The notes beneath the pieces were generated by a model. It saw nothing but the letters and a program-made list of their open reading frames with translations. It had not been told where the DNA came from and searched no databases. Below, one piece after another: positions 7,397 to 15,575 of a stretch of 44,404 nucleotides of DNA; position 1 is the stretch's first letter; every line of letters begins with the position of its first letter. This DNA comes from Pseudomonas morbosilactucae. Its GTDB lineage: Bacteria > Pseudomonadota > Gammaproteobacteria > Pseudomonadales > Pseudomonadaceae. The position numbers and the translations under genes were made by a program. The DNA lies in assembly GCF_023241715.1 (NCBI RefSeq), contig NZ_JALQCW010000052.1:1-44404 (forward strand). The letters run 5' to 3'.

Positions 7397-7412
7397 GTAT
7401 CCATATGGAGAC
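7397..7412. promoter_or_regulatory. palindromic operator candidate at the toxin-antitoxin start
   Basis: A perfect 10-bp palindrome TCCATATGGA (7400-7409) sits in a 16-bp imperfect palindrome, 8 bases upstream of the toxin ATG. It overlaps where the ribosome site and promoter should be on the minus strand. HTH antitoxins of this class autorepress from such sites. Confidence 0.6.
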
Positions 7413-7749
7413 TTATTACAATGCCGTCGTGCAACTGATCCGACTGGCGGTCCATGGCGAATGCCTGGCTATCAGGTAAGCAGCAGAGGGGGAGGAGGGG
7501 GCGCGATTTTCGTATCGGAATGTTGAGTGGGCGACATTAGTCGGGGGATTGAAGTGGGCCAAAGGTGAAGAGCGACAGCCCGTGGGAGGCGTTTTCACCC
7601 GGGTCATTTAATGCAGCGCTTTGCGTTTACTCTAAAATGCCTTCGAATGTTTGTAGCATCAGCCTCAAGTCAAAAGCCGTCGGCCCCACTTGCCCACGAT
7701 TACGGGCGGTGCCGATAGGGCATTAGCGAATTTTCCAGAGCGAGTGCGC
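7413..7749. other. intergenic region between divergent accessory genes
   Basis: About 340 bases between the toxin gene's operator and the SUKH-like gene. Apart from the operator at its left edge I find no coding sequence or clear hairpin. A TAAAAT at 7633-7638 could be a -10 element for the plus-strand gene but no good -35 lies at the proper distance. Composition looks less GC-rich than the core genes. Confidence 0.4.
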
Positions 7750-8427
7750 ATGAGTGATTTTCAACCGTTGGCCCAATCTTGCGGCATAGCGTTGCCGGAT
7801 GTGTTTGTCCGCCTGTTGGCGGATGGCAAGACCCGCTACGGCAAAGACCGCGCTGATTGGCAGAAAGAGTGGCGCAACTACAGCTTGTCGGCGCAGCCCG
7901 CGTTGTCGTGTGTCTATGACCTAGAGTGGATCGATGCTCAGGAGGCCGCTGAGTTTGTCGAGCAATGGCTCAATCCGGCCTATCAGAATGGACGGCGCTT
8001 TTTGCCCTTTGCGCAATCAGGTGCCGGTGATGCGTATTGCTTGACGCCCATGGCCGACGGGCAAATGGGCGTGGCTTTTATCTGGCATGACCAAACGTTC
8101 AGCGAAGTGGAAAGCCTGTCCTTCGCTGAGTTCGTGTATCGGTTGTTGGTGGAGTCCGCGAGGGACGTTGAGCACCAGCTTGAAAGCGATTTTGACCTGA
8201 GCGATGCCCGGCAGTGTGTGATCGCCAACCTGCGATTGTTTGATGGCTACCTGCCGGAACCCTTGCGCACGGGCCTGGAGCGGGTGCGGGTGCTGATTGA
8301 GCAACGGGAGGCAGATTCACCGGCCTTGATCAGTGCCGAGGAAGCCAGGGTGGCGTTGGCCGTGCTGCCGCCGAGCGTTGTCGAGAAGGTGTCGATAACC
8401 GCCTCCTGGGAGTGCGAGCCGAGCTGA
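7750..8427 (+). CDS. SMI1/KNR4 (SUKH-like) family protein
   Basis: A 225-residue soluble protein. The first 150 residues follow the SUKH-like plan: an early helix, ALPDVFVRLLADGKTRYG, a tryptophan-rich strand segment (LEWIDAQEAAEFVEQWL), then FLPFAQSGAGDAYCL and VAFIWHDQTF. Its C-terminal 70 residues are an extra helical extension (LPEPLRTGLERVRVLIEQ). ATG at 7750 is chosen over an upstream start because the upstream residues do not resemble the fold. It is divergent from the toxin-antitoxin operon across about 360 bases. By analogy it could be an orphan immunity protein; no partner toxin is visible. Confidence 0.75.
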   Translation: MSDFQPLAQSCGIALPDVFVRLLADGKTRYGKDRADWQKEWRNYSLSAQPALSCVYDLEWIDAQEAAEFVEQWLNPAYQNGRRFLPFAQSGAGDAYCLTPMADGQMGVAFIWHDQTFSEVESLSFAEFVYRLLVESARDVEHQLESDFDLSDARQCVIANLRLFDGYLPEPLRTGLERVRVLIEQREADSPALISAEEARVALAVLPPSVVEKVSITASWECEPS

Positions 8428-8600
8428 AGGCTTCGGGTCTGTTTGCCTTGACGCCTTTGTCGGCTGGACAAGCCGCCAAGGGCGTGGTTCAGCCCTATTG
8501 AGCCGCTCAGTCAGGTGCCGGACCGTTGCAATAAAACAGTCTTCGGCCAGTGATGGCTATTTGATCGTGCGCTGATAGACTGCCTAGCACTATCCCCTTC

Positions 8601-9719
8601 ATGCTTTTCTCTCCGCACAGTTTCAACGGAGGAGCCTTGGGCCCTGCGCAGTACAGCAAAGGCAAAGGACTGTCATTGGCCAGGAGGCTATATAAATCGC
8701 GCATTCTGGGCCTTAGCCTGGGACTGATTTGTGTCGCGGCCGGTCTTTACCCCTTGCATCCTCCCGCTTGGCTGTGGGGGCTCATGTTGTTCAACGCCTT
8801 CATCTGGCCCCATGTGGCTTATCAATGGGCGCGTCGGGCGCGGGTGCCGTTCTGGGCTGAGCATCGCAATCTGCTGGTGGACTCCTTGATGGGCGGCTTC
8901 TGGGTCGCGGCCATGCAGTTCAATCCGCTGCCCCTGGCTACCACCTTGGGGATGATGGCGATGCACAACGTCGCCATTGGCGGCATGCGTTTCTTTTTGT
9001 TCGGTTCGCTGGCCCAGGCCTTGGGCATCGGCATATCCCTGCTGCTGTTCCCCGTGACCTCGGTGCCCGACACCACGCCGCTGCAGTTGTACGCCTGCCT
9101 GCCGATGTTGACCCTGTACCCGCTGGTGCTGGGCTACATCTGCTACCAGCAGGCCTTCACCCTGGGCCGGCATAAACGTGAATTGCTGGCGCTGAGTCGC
9201 ACCGACAGCCTGACCGGGTTGCTCAACCATGGTGCCTGGAAAGACCAGTTGGACATCGAGTTCCAGCGTTGCAAGCGCCAGCAGCAGGGCGGGGCGATCG
9301 CCCTGATCGATATCGATCACTTCAAGGTCATCAACGACACCTACGGCCATGTGGCGGGGGACATCGTGCTGCGCCAGTTGAGCAAGATCCTTCGGCAGAA
9401 CCTGCGGGTCAGCGACCTGGCCGGGCGTTATGGCGGCGATGAGTTCTGCGTGATTTTGCCGGATGTGCCCATTGCCCATGCGGCGCAGTTGATGGAAGCG
9501 CTGCGGGACCGGTTCAGCGCGCTGGGCTATGAGCAAAACCCCGCATTGCAGGTCAGCCTGAGCATTGGCCTGGCGGCGTTCGACCCCCAGCATGGGGATG
9601 CCCTGGGCTGGCTGAATGACGCCGACCTGGCCTTGTACGAGGCCAAGAGCACGGGACGCAACAAGGTCGCCTATCGGCCTTGGGATGAACAGTCGCTGCG
9701 GCTGATGACCTCACACTGA
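8601..9719 (+). CDS. membrane diguanylate cyclase with MASE2 sensor domain
   Basis: A 372-residue protein that makes the second messenger cyclic di-GMP. Residues about 30-185 contain several hydrophobic segments with the MASE2 pattern (AEHRNLLVDSLMGGFWVAAM), as in E. coli AdrA/DgcC. The GGDEF domain starts near 195; the active-site GGDEF is intact at 278-282. An I-site RVSD at 269-272, five residues before it, predicts product inhibition. ATG at 8601 has no evident ribosome site. An in-frame TTG at 8637 follows GGAGGAG (8628-8634) and may be the true start, shortening the protein by 12 residues. It stands alone, convergent with the LysR gene. Confidence 0.92.
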   Translation: MLFSPHSFNGGALGPAQYSKGKGLSLARRLYKSRILGLSLGLICVAAGLYPLHPPAWLWGLMLFNAFIWPHVAYQWARRARVPFWAEHRNLLVDSLMGGFWVAAMQFNPLPLATTLGMMAMHNVAIGGMRFFLFGSLAQALGIGISLLLFPVTSVPDTTPLQLYACLPMLTLYPLVLGYICYQQAFTLGRHKRELLALSRTDSLTGLLNHGAWKDQLDIEFQRCKRQQQGGAIALIDIDHFKVINDTYGHVAGDIVLRQLSKILRQNLRVSDLAGRYGGDEFCVILPDVPIAHAAQLMEALRDRFSALGYEQNPALQVSLSIGLAAFDPQHGDALGWLNDADLALYEAKSTGRNKVAYRPWDEQSLRLMTSH

Positions 9720-9792
9720 CGCCACGCCGCCCTGGCTGGTGTTGGTGCCCTCTACGTTGATTCCCCTGGTTTCCCCTCCATCAGCAGCGCAG

Positions 9793-10659
9793 TTAGCGCA
9801 CCAGGCTGCCGCGGAACGCTGCGCTCAGGGCACGTAAGGTGGCCTGGGTCCGGGCATCGCCGGCACGGGTATGAAGCACGATTTCAGTCAGCGGCAGGCT
9901 CGGCAGGCCCAGGCGTTCGCCCACTTCCACGGCGCCGCTCGGTGCCACGCGGTGGGCCAGGGCGGCCACCCCCAGCCCGGCACTCACCGCTGCGCCCACG
10001 GCCATCACGCCACCTCCGATAAACACTTCGCGCCAGGCCACTGTGGCGGCGTCCAGCACCTGCACTGCCAGTTGCCGTACGCCACAAGGTGCGGCCAGGG
10101 TCGCCAGGGGCAGGGGCGCCTCCGGCGAATGCTGCCAGTGGGGGGCGGCAAACCAGCCCATGGGCTCGGCCACCAGCACTTCGCCGTCCTGCCGGGCCCC
10201 CTCGTTGCGCACGATGGCGGCGTCCAGTTCATGGCGGTCGAAGGCCGCGGTCAGCTCCCGGGACGCGGCGATGCGCACTTCGATCAGCAACAAGGGGTCG
10301 TACGTGGCGATGCGCCCCAGCATGTGCGGCAGATCGGGCCCGGCCACATGGTCGCTGATGCCGATCACCAGGCGCCGTTTCGGCGCCGCCTGCAGATGGC
10401 CCAGGGCCCGCTCATGGGCGCGCAGCAACTCGCGGGCGGCGACGATAAAAGTCTCGCCTTCTGCAGTCAGGCGCACATGACGCGGCGTGCGTTCGAGTAG
10501 CCGGTAGCCCAGGCGTTCCTCCAGGCGCTTGAGTTTGAGGCTGATGGCCGCCTGGGAGGTGTCCAGGGCCTGGGCGGCCCGGGTGAAACTGGCGAAGTCG
10601 GCGATCAGGACAAAGGCCTGCACGGTGTCGAGGTCCAGGGGCTTGGCGGGCTCAGACAT
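9793..10659 (-). CDS. LysR-family transcriptional regulator
   Basis: A 288-residue LysR regulator. The winged helix-turn-helix is near residues 9-68 (FTRAAQALDTSQAAISLKLKRLEERLGYRLLER), and the effector domain follows from about 90 to 285. It is divergent from a DUF4865 gene, with a perfect TATCGC-N11-GCGATA repeat between them. LysR plus DUF4865 is a common Pseudomonas pairing, so it probably controls that neighbour. The effector is unknown. Confidence 0.9.
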   Translation of the reverse strand: MSEPAKPLDLDTVQAFVLIADFASFTRAAQALDTSQAAISLKLKRLEERLGYRLLERTPRHVRLTAEGETFIVAARELLRAHERALGHLQAAPKRRLVIGISDHVAGPDLPHMLGRIATYDPLLLIEVRIAASRELTAAFDRHELDAAIVRNEGARQDGEVLVAEPMGWFAAPHWQHSPEAPLPLATLAAPCGVRQLAVQVLDAATVAWREVFIGGGVMAVGAAVSAGLGVAALAHRVAPSGAVEVGERLGLPSLPLTEIVLHTRAGDARTQATLRALSAAFRGSLVR

Positions 10660-10669
10660 AGCAATCTCT

Positions 10670-10692
10670 TATCGCAGATATATTTGGCGATA
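10670..10692. promoter_or_regulatory. LysR-type operator (T-N11-A box)
   Basis: TATCGC (10670-10675) and GCGATA (10687-10692) form a perfect inverted repeat separated by 11 bases, the canonical T-N11-A geometry of LysR binding sites. It is 11 bases from the LysR start and 63 bases from the DUF4865 start, so it can govern both. Confidence 0.75.
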
Positions 10693-10754
10693 TCTTGTTG
10701 TAATCATCAGGGCTGCGCAAGCTGGCAACACCTTCCGTGCACTGGAGCACTGCC

Positions 10755-11324
10755 ATGTTTGCCAAACAGTATTCTCACCGCTTGCCCGCCGATTACGACA
10801 TGGGCCTGATCCGCCGTCGGGCGGCAGAACGGGGGCCGTTGTGGGACCAGGTCCCGGGTTTGCTGTTCAAGGTCTTCGCCGGCCAGGAGCGGGGTGTACA
10901 CGGCGCGGTGCACAACGGTTATGCGTCGATTTACCTGTGGGCTGATCCCTCAGCAGCGGGGGCGTTCCTGATGGGCCCGGGGTTTCAGGGGGTGATCGAT
11001 TCATTTGGCCGCCCGGTGATTGAGTCCTGGCTGCCGCTGGACTGGCGTCGTGGCCCGGCGACGCAAGCCCGGGTGCTGTACCGCGAGAGTTACGACATCG
11101 ATCCGCAGGCCGATCGAACCCAACTGCTGGCCGAGGAACAGCAACGCAACCAGGCCATCGCCGCCGACCCAGAGACCTTTGCGGTGTTCGTGGCCCTGGA
11201 CCTGCAAGTCTGGCGATTGCTGCGCTTTACCTTGTCGTCCGGAGCGCCGGTTCCTGCTCACGGGGTCGAACACTATGAAGTGCTGTACCTGGCGCAGCCC
11301 GGGCTCAAGGCGGTCGCAGGCTGA
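10755..11324 (+). CDS. DUF4865 family protein
   Basis: A 189-residue soluble protein. It has the DUF4865 pattern: FAKQYSHRLPADYDMGLIRRR at the start, then WDQVPGLLFKVF, a tryptophan-bearing YASIYLWADPSAAGAFL and RPVIESWLPL. The fold is a ferredoxin-like monooxygenase relative and no activity is established. ATG at 10755 has GGAG at 10744-10747; a start 18 bases upstream is less likely. It is divergent from the LysR regulator. Confidence 0.85.
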   Translation: MFAKQYSHRLPADYDMGLIRRRAAERGPLWDQVPGLLFKVFAGQERGVHGAVHNGYASIYLWADPSAAGAFLMGPGFQGVIDSFGRPVIESWLPLDWRRGPATQARVLYRESYDIDPQADRTQLLAEEQQRNQAIAADPETFAVFVALDLQVWRLLRFTLSSGAPVPAHGVEHYEVLYLAQPGLKAVAG

Positions 11325-11405
11325 CACGGCAGGCTGGGAAACGGGCATCGACCCGTGCTACAAACCCCGCCTCAACCCTGGCTGTCCTTTATCGAGAACC
11401 CCCCT

Positions 11406-11984
11406 GTGCAGGCGACCCGCTTGACCCTGATGTGCCACGGCCGGACCGCCGCCCAGAAGCGTGCCTGTTTCCCCCTGGATGAGCCGCTGGACATGCCCTG
11501 GTCAACCCCCAAGGGCAGCCGCGCTGGGCAGTTCAAGGGCACGCCGCGCCTGCTGTGCGGGCCTGAACTCAGGGCCCGGCAGACCGCCGAGCTGTTTGCC
11601 GGGCCGGCGACCATCGTTCCAGCCCTGCGGGACCTCGACCTGGGCTGCTGGCAGGGGCAGGGCCTCGATCAGGTGCAACAACAGCAGCCCGATGCCTTGC
11701 AGGCCTGGCTTGATGACAGCGCTGCGGCGCCCCACGGCGGTGAGTCCTTGCTGCAACTCCAGGCGCGCCTTGCGCAGTGGTTACAGGAAGTCTCTGCGCA
11801 GCCTGGGCATCTGCTGGCCATCACCCATCCCTGGGTGATCCGGGTGGCGCTGGCCCAGGTGCTGAATTGCCCGTTGCACAGCTGCCGGCAGATGGACGTG
11901 GAGCCGCTGTCGAGCCTGGAATTGCGCTTCAATGGGGGGTGGCGGTTGCGCCTGCAAGCCAACAACGAGGATGTGCAGGGTTGA
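11406..11984 (+). CDS. histidine phosphatase-family protein with altered RHG motif
   Basis: A 192-residue member of the histidine phosphatase (phosphoglycerate mutase-like) superfamily. The usual R-H-G-x-T is replaced by C-H-G-R-T (residues 10-14), so the nucleophilic His11 is present but the preceding arginine is cysteine. Other motifs remain: GPELRARQTAELF, a central DLDLGCWQGQ, HGGESLLQLQARL and the second histidine in ITHPWVIR. GTG at 11406 is chosen because the superfamily strand begins there; the frame is open back to 11355. It precedes cobF by 76 bases, so a role in cobalamin synthesis (for example alpha-ribazole phosphatase-like) is plausible but unproven. Confidence 0.75.
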   Translation: MQATRLTLMCHGRTAAQKRACFPLDEPLDMPWSTPKGSRAGQFKGTPRLLCGPELRARQTAELFAGPATIVPALRDLDLGCWQGQGLDQVQQQQPDALQAWLDDSAAAPHGGESLLQLQARLAQWLQEVSAQPGHLLAITHPWVIRVALAQVLNCPLHSCRQMDVEPLSSLELRFNGGWRLRLQANNEDVQG

Positions 11985-12060
11985 ACCGACGCTGACGCAA
12001 ACCATGCTGACTCAGCCCCCTGGCCCCACCGATCACGACCCGCCCCGAGAGCCTGTCCCC

Positions 12061-12816
12061 ATGAAAACCCTTCTGATCATCGGCATTGGTGCCGGCAACC
12101 CCGACCACATCACCGTGCAGGCGATCAAGGCGTTGAATCGCAGCCAGGTGATTTTCCTGATGGACAAGGGTGCCCGTAAGGACTCGTTGGTCGACCTGCG
12201 CCGCGAGCTGTGTCGGCAGCACATCGCCGGCGGCGACTACCGGTTTGTCGAGGCGCCCAGCCCCGAGCGCGAGCGTGGGGAGGTGGACTATCAGAGCAGC
12301 GTCGAGGCCCTCAACCTCGCTAAGCAGCAACTGTTCGAGCGGCTGATAAATGAAGAACTGGCGGACGGTGAGACCGGGGCTTTCCTGGCCTGGGGCGACC
12401 CGGCGCTGTACGACAGCACGATCCGCATTCTCCAGGGGCTCCTCGCGGCGGGGCAGTGCCGGTTCGAGTTCGAGGTGATCCCCGGCATCACCAGCGTCCA
12501 GGCCCTGGCGGCGCGGCACCGGGTGCCGTTGAACCGCATCGGCCGTTCCCTGGAAATCACCACCGGGCGCCGTGTGGCTGCGGGCCAGTTCAGTGAGGCC
12601 GACAGCCTGGTGGTGATGCTCGATGCCGAGGACGCTTACCAGCACCTGCGTGGCCAGGATTGGGATATTTTCTGGGGCGCCTACCTGGGCACACCCGAGG
12701 AAATCCTGGTGGCCGGTCGCCTCGACGAGGTGGCGGATCAGATCCAGCGCCAGCGCACGGCGGCCCGCGCCGCGAACGGCTGGATCATGGACACGTATCT
12801 GCTGCGCAAACCCTAG
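12061..12816 (+). CDS. cobF: precorrin-6A synthase (deacetylating), CobF
   Basis: A 251-residue SAM-dependent methylase of aerobic cobalamin synthesis. It methylates C-1 of precorrin-5 with loss of acetate to form precorrin-6A. The N-terminus IIGIGAGNPDHITVQA is the tetrapyrrole-methylase first motif. ETGAFLAWGDPALYDST and VIPGITSVQALAARHRVPLN match the conserved SAM and substrate regions, and DIFWGAYLGTPEEIL is characteristic of CobF. ATG 12061 is selected over earlier in-frame residues that look non-homologous. Cytosolic. Other cob genes are not in the window, but the phosphatase-like gene upstream may belong with it. Confidence 0.92.
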   Translation: MKTLLIIGIGAGNPDHITVQAIKALNRSQVIFLMDKGARKDSLVDLRRELCRQHIAGGDYRFVEAPSPERERGEVDYQSSVEALNLAKQQLFERLINEELADGETGAFLAWGDPALYDSTIRILQGLLAAGQCRFEFEVIPGITSVQALAARHRVPLNRIGRSLEITTGRRVAAGQFSEADSLVVMLDAEDAYQHLRGQDWDIFWGAYLGTPEEILVAGRLDEVADQIQRQRTAARAANGWIMDTYLLRKP

Positions 12817-12859
12817 GCACCGGCTGCGCACATCCTGGGCGCAGCTGCCAGCCTCGGCG

Positions 12860-13837
12860 CTAGGGGCTGAGGTCAGCGCCGCTTCGGCCGAACCGCTCGC
12901 GGTACGCCGATGGCGGCAAGCCCACCACGCTGCGAAAGGCCACACGAAAACTCTCCACCGAGCGATAACCGCAACGCTGGGCGATGTGCTCGGTGGTGTC
13001 GGTGCCACTTTCCAGCAGTTCCCGGGCTCGGGCCAGCCGCTCGTGTTGCAGCCAGGCCTTCGGCGTGGCGCCGGTGGCGTCGCTGAAACGCCGCAGAAGG
13101 GTGCGTTCGCTCATCAGCGCCTGGCCGGCCAGGTCGCGCACTTCCAGTGGCTCGTGCAGGTGCTCGCGGGCCCATTGCATGACTCGCGACAAATCGTTGC
13201 GCGGCGTGCGCCCCACCGGGGTCGGGATAAATTGCGCCTGGCCGCCGGTGCGTTGCGGTGACATCACCAGGCGCCGGGCCACGCTGTTGGCCACCGCCGT
13301 GCCGAAATCCCGGGCCACCAAGTGCAGGCAGGCGTCGATCCCGGCCGCGCTGCCGGCCGAGGTGATCAGTTGCCCGGAGTCGACATAGAGCACATCCGGG
13401 TCCACCCGAATCTTCGGAAAGCGCTCGGCCAGTTCGTCGGTGTAGCGCCAATGGGTGGTGGCGCCCAGGCCATCGAGCAAACCGCTGGCGGCCAGGGCAA
13501 ACACCCCGGAGCAGATCGACAGCAGCCGCGCACCGCGCTGGTGAGCCCGCTGCAGGGCCTCGATCAGCAGGGGCGGCAAGGGCTCGCTGCGGCTGCGCCA
13601 GCCGGGGATGATTATCGTCTGCGCCTGCTCCAGCAGGTCCAGGCCGCCATCGGCCAACACCTGGATGCCACCGGTGGCGCGCATCGGGCCACTGTCCACG
13701 GCGACGATGCAATGCCGGTACCAGGGGAAATCGAACTCCGGCCGCGGCAGGCCGAAGATCTCCACAGCAATGCCGAATTCAAAGGTGCAGAGGCCGTCAT
13801 AGGCCAGGATGGCGACCAAACCGGGGGCAGTGTGCAT
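12860..13837 (-). CDS. ftrA: GlxA/FtrA-family transcriptional regulator
   Basis: A 325-residue regulator with an N-terminal DJ-1/PfpI (class I amidotransferase-like) domain, residues about 1-175, and a C-terminal AraC-type DNA-binding domain, about 215-315. The elbow cysteine is C109 (SICSGVFALAASGLL). The HTH part shows LAGQALMSERTLLRRFSDAT and IAQRCGYRSVESFRVAF. A divergent rhodanese gene lies next door, the arrangement usual for ftrA. It probably controls that gene. The ligand is unknown. Confidence 0.85.
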   Translation of the reverse strand: MHTAPGLVAILAYDGLCTFEFGIAVEIFGLPRPEFDFPWYRHCIVAVDSGPMRATGGIQVLADGGLDLLEQAQTIIIPGWRSRSEPLPPLLIEALQRAHQRGARLLSICSGVFALAASGLLDGLGATTHWRYTDELAERFPKIRVDPDVLYVDSGQLITSAGSAAGIDACLHLVARDFGTAVANSVARRLVMSPQRTGGQAQFIPTPVGRTPRNDLSRVMQWAREHLHEPLEVRDLAGQALMSERTLLRRFSDATGATPKAWLQHERLARARELLESGTDTTEHIAQRCGYRSVESFRVAFRSVVGLPPSAYRERFGRSGADLSP

Positions 13838-13938
13838 TTGGCGGAAAGTTACCAGTCAATGTCTGGGCCGCCACTGTAGCGCCAGGTGCGCAGCGGATAA
13901 AGTCCTTCCCAGCCCTTATCGACTCCTGGAGAGCGCCC

Positions 13939-14373
13939 ATGACCAGCCTGGTCCGTGATATTCCCGCCGCCCCTTCGGCCATTGCCCTGATGCATTTTTC
14001 CAACCGCCTGACCTTCGAGACCGATTGTTCCGACGTACACGCTAGCCAAGCCGCCGGGGAGGTGGATTTTGTCCTGGTGGACGTGCGCGGCCCTGACGCG
14101 TTCGAGCGCGGGCATGTGCCGGGGGCGATCAATATTCCGACACGGCAGCTTAGCGCCGAGGGCTTGGCGGCCTACCCGCGAGACACCTTGTTTGTGGTGT
14201 ATTGCGCCGGGCCCCATTGCAACGGGGCGAACAAGGCGGCGGTGAAACTGGCCGCGCTGGAGTACCCGGTCAAAGAGATGATCGGCGGCGTCACGGGCTG
14301 GCTGGATGAAGGCTTTGCCTTGACCACCAATGTGCTGCGCGAGCAACCCGTCACCTTGGCCTGCGATTGCTGA
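13939..14373 (+). CDS. rhodanese-like sulfurtransferase
   Basis: A 144-residue single-domain rhodanese. VDFVLVDVRGPDAFERGHVPGAINIP carries the conserved first half. The active-site loop is YCAGPHCNGANKAA with the expected catalytic Cys89 plus a second cysteine at 94. GGVTGWLDEGF is the C-terminal conserved segment. The end has two further cysteines (ACDC), which may bind metal or form a disulfide. GGAG at 13928-13931 gives a good ribosome site for ATG 13939. It is divergent from ftrA and likely a sulfane-sulfur transfer or thiol-homeostasis protein; the acceptor is unknown. Confidence 0.88.
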   Translation: MTSLVRDIPAAPSAIALMHFSNRLTFETDCSDVHASQAAGEVDFVLVDVRGPDAFERGHVPGAINIPTRQLSAEGLAAYPRDTLFVVYCAGPHCNGANKAAVKLAALEYPVKEMIGGVTGWLDEGFALTTNVLREQPVTLACDC

Positions 14374-14393
14374 GCGGTCACTGCTTGATAGTG

Positions 14394-14418
14394 CGCGGAC
14401 CGTTGACGACGGTCCGCG
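14394..14418. other. perfect 10-bp hairpin after the rhodanese gene
   Basis: CGCGGACCGT (14394-14403) and ACGGTCCGCG (14409-14418) form a perfect stem with a five-base loop, 20 bases after the stop. No T run follows, so it is not a classic intrinsic terminator. It could aid 3'-end stability or bind protein. Confidence 0.5.
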
Positions 14419-14694
14419 TGTGACGCTCCAACGTTCAAGGGTTTTCAACGAGACTCGCGGGTCGGATTTCGGCCGCCAACGTGCACCCTTTGGTGGCGAT
14501 CCGCGGGGTTTTTACTGGCTTTTGCAACGAACCGGGGCAGGGTTTTCGGCGCGCGCGCGAGGTCATGGATTTTTTATAAGTATTTGTCGCATCAACATAA
14601 TTTCATTCCTGGGGGCGCCTCTAGACTGCTGGCCACTTCGCTGCTCAGGCAGTCGAAACCAGCCAATAAAAACCTCCGCCCCTTGGAGTTATAA
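14419..14694. other. promoter-bearing intergenic region before the binding-protein gene
   Basis: About 276 bases, AT-rich in the part from 14569 to 14612. A CATAAT at 14595-14600 with TTTATA 17 bases upstream (14572-14577) is a weak sigma-70 candidate. A GGAG just before ATG 14695 is the ribosome site. I see no gene. Confidence 0.4.
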
Positions 14695-15474
14695 ATGAAC
14701 AAGTTCGCGCTGTTCGGTGCCCTGGCACTGTCCCTGTTTTCCCTGACCGCCACCGCTGACGAGGCCAAGCCGATCCGCATCGGTATCGAAGCCGGCTACC
14801 CGCCGTTCTCGATGAAAACCTCCGACGGCAAACTCACCGGTTTCGACGTCGACCTGGGCGACGCCCTGTGTGAGCAGATGAAGGTCAAATGCACCTGGGT
14901 CGAGCAAGAGTTCGACGGCCTGATTCCGGCGCTGAAAGTGAAGAAGATCGACGCCATCCTGTCGTCCATGACCATCACCGACGACCGCAAGAAGAACGTC
15001 GACTTCACCATCAAGTACTACCACACCCCTGCGCGCTTCGTGATGAAGGCCGGTTCGACCGTCAAAGACCCGCTGACCGAACTCAAGGGCAAGAAAGTCG
15101 GTGTGCTGCGTGCCAGTACCCACGACCGCTTCGCCACTGAAGTGCTGGCCCCGGCCGGGATCAACCTGGTGCGCTACGGCTCCCAGCAGGAAGCCAACCT
15201 GGACATGCTCGCCGGTCGCGTCGATGCCTTGCTGGCCGACTCGGTCAACCTCGACGACGGTTTCCTGAAAACCGACGCCGGCAAAGGATTTGCCTTTGTA
15301 GGCCCTGAGTACAACGATCCGAAATACTTCGGCGGCGGTGCCGGCATTGCGGTGCGCAAGGGTGACACGGCCCTGGCGGAGCAATTCAACAAGGCCATCA
15401 CCGACATCCGTGCCAACGGCAAGTACAAGCAAGTGCAAGACAAGTACTTCGATTTCGACGTCTACGGCGAGTAA
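14695..15474 (+). CDS. periplasmic amino-acid-binding protein of a HisJ/ArgT-type ABC importer
   Basis: A 259-residue substrate-binding protein with a cleavable signal peptide (hydrophobic to about residue 20, cleavage near TATADE). It has the family motif RIGIEAGYPPFSMKT, then GFDVDLGDALCEQM, DGLIPALKVKKIDAI and the hinge region YFGGGAGIAV. It resembles lysine/arginine/ornithine or histidine binding proteins. No permease or ATPase genes follow, so it is an orphan here and must share an importer elsewhere. It is closed by a strong terminator at 15487-15525. Confidence 0.88.
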   Translation: MNKFALFGALALSLFSLTATADEAKPIRIGIEAGYPPFSMKTSDGKLTGFDVDLGDALCEQMKVKCTWVEQEFDGLIPALKVKKIDAILSSMTITDDRKKNVDFTIKYYHTPARFVMKAGSTVKDPLTELKGKKVGVLRASTHDRFATEVLAPAGINLVRYGSQQEANLDMLAGRVDALLADSVNLDDGFLKTDAGKGFAFVGPEYNDPKYFGGGAGIAVRKGDTALAEQFNKAITDIRANGKYKQVQDKYFDFDVYGE

Positions 15475-15486
15475 TTCCCTCGTTGT

Positions 15487-15525
15487 AAAAAGGTGGCCAC
15501 GGTTGACCCGTTGGCCACCTTTTTT
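15487..15525 (+). terminator. rho-independent terminator after the binding-protein gene
   Basis: AAAAAGGTGGCCA (15487-15499) pairs perfectly with TGGCCACCTTTTT (15512-15524), loop 12 bases, ending in a T run to 15525. The A tract also lets it act in reverse. The strongest terminator in the window. Confidence 0.92.
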
Positions 15526-15575
15526 GTGCCTCAGTGTTTTATCCTGCGCCACGCTTTTTTTACCCGGGAGCCCCC

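Noticed and set aside
4205..8427. Genomic island or prophage remnant with att sites
   Set aside because: No integrase, tRNA or direct repeat borders could be seen, though gene content is accessory.
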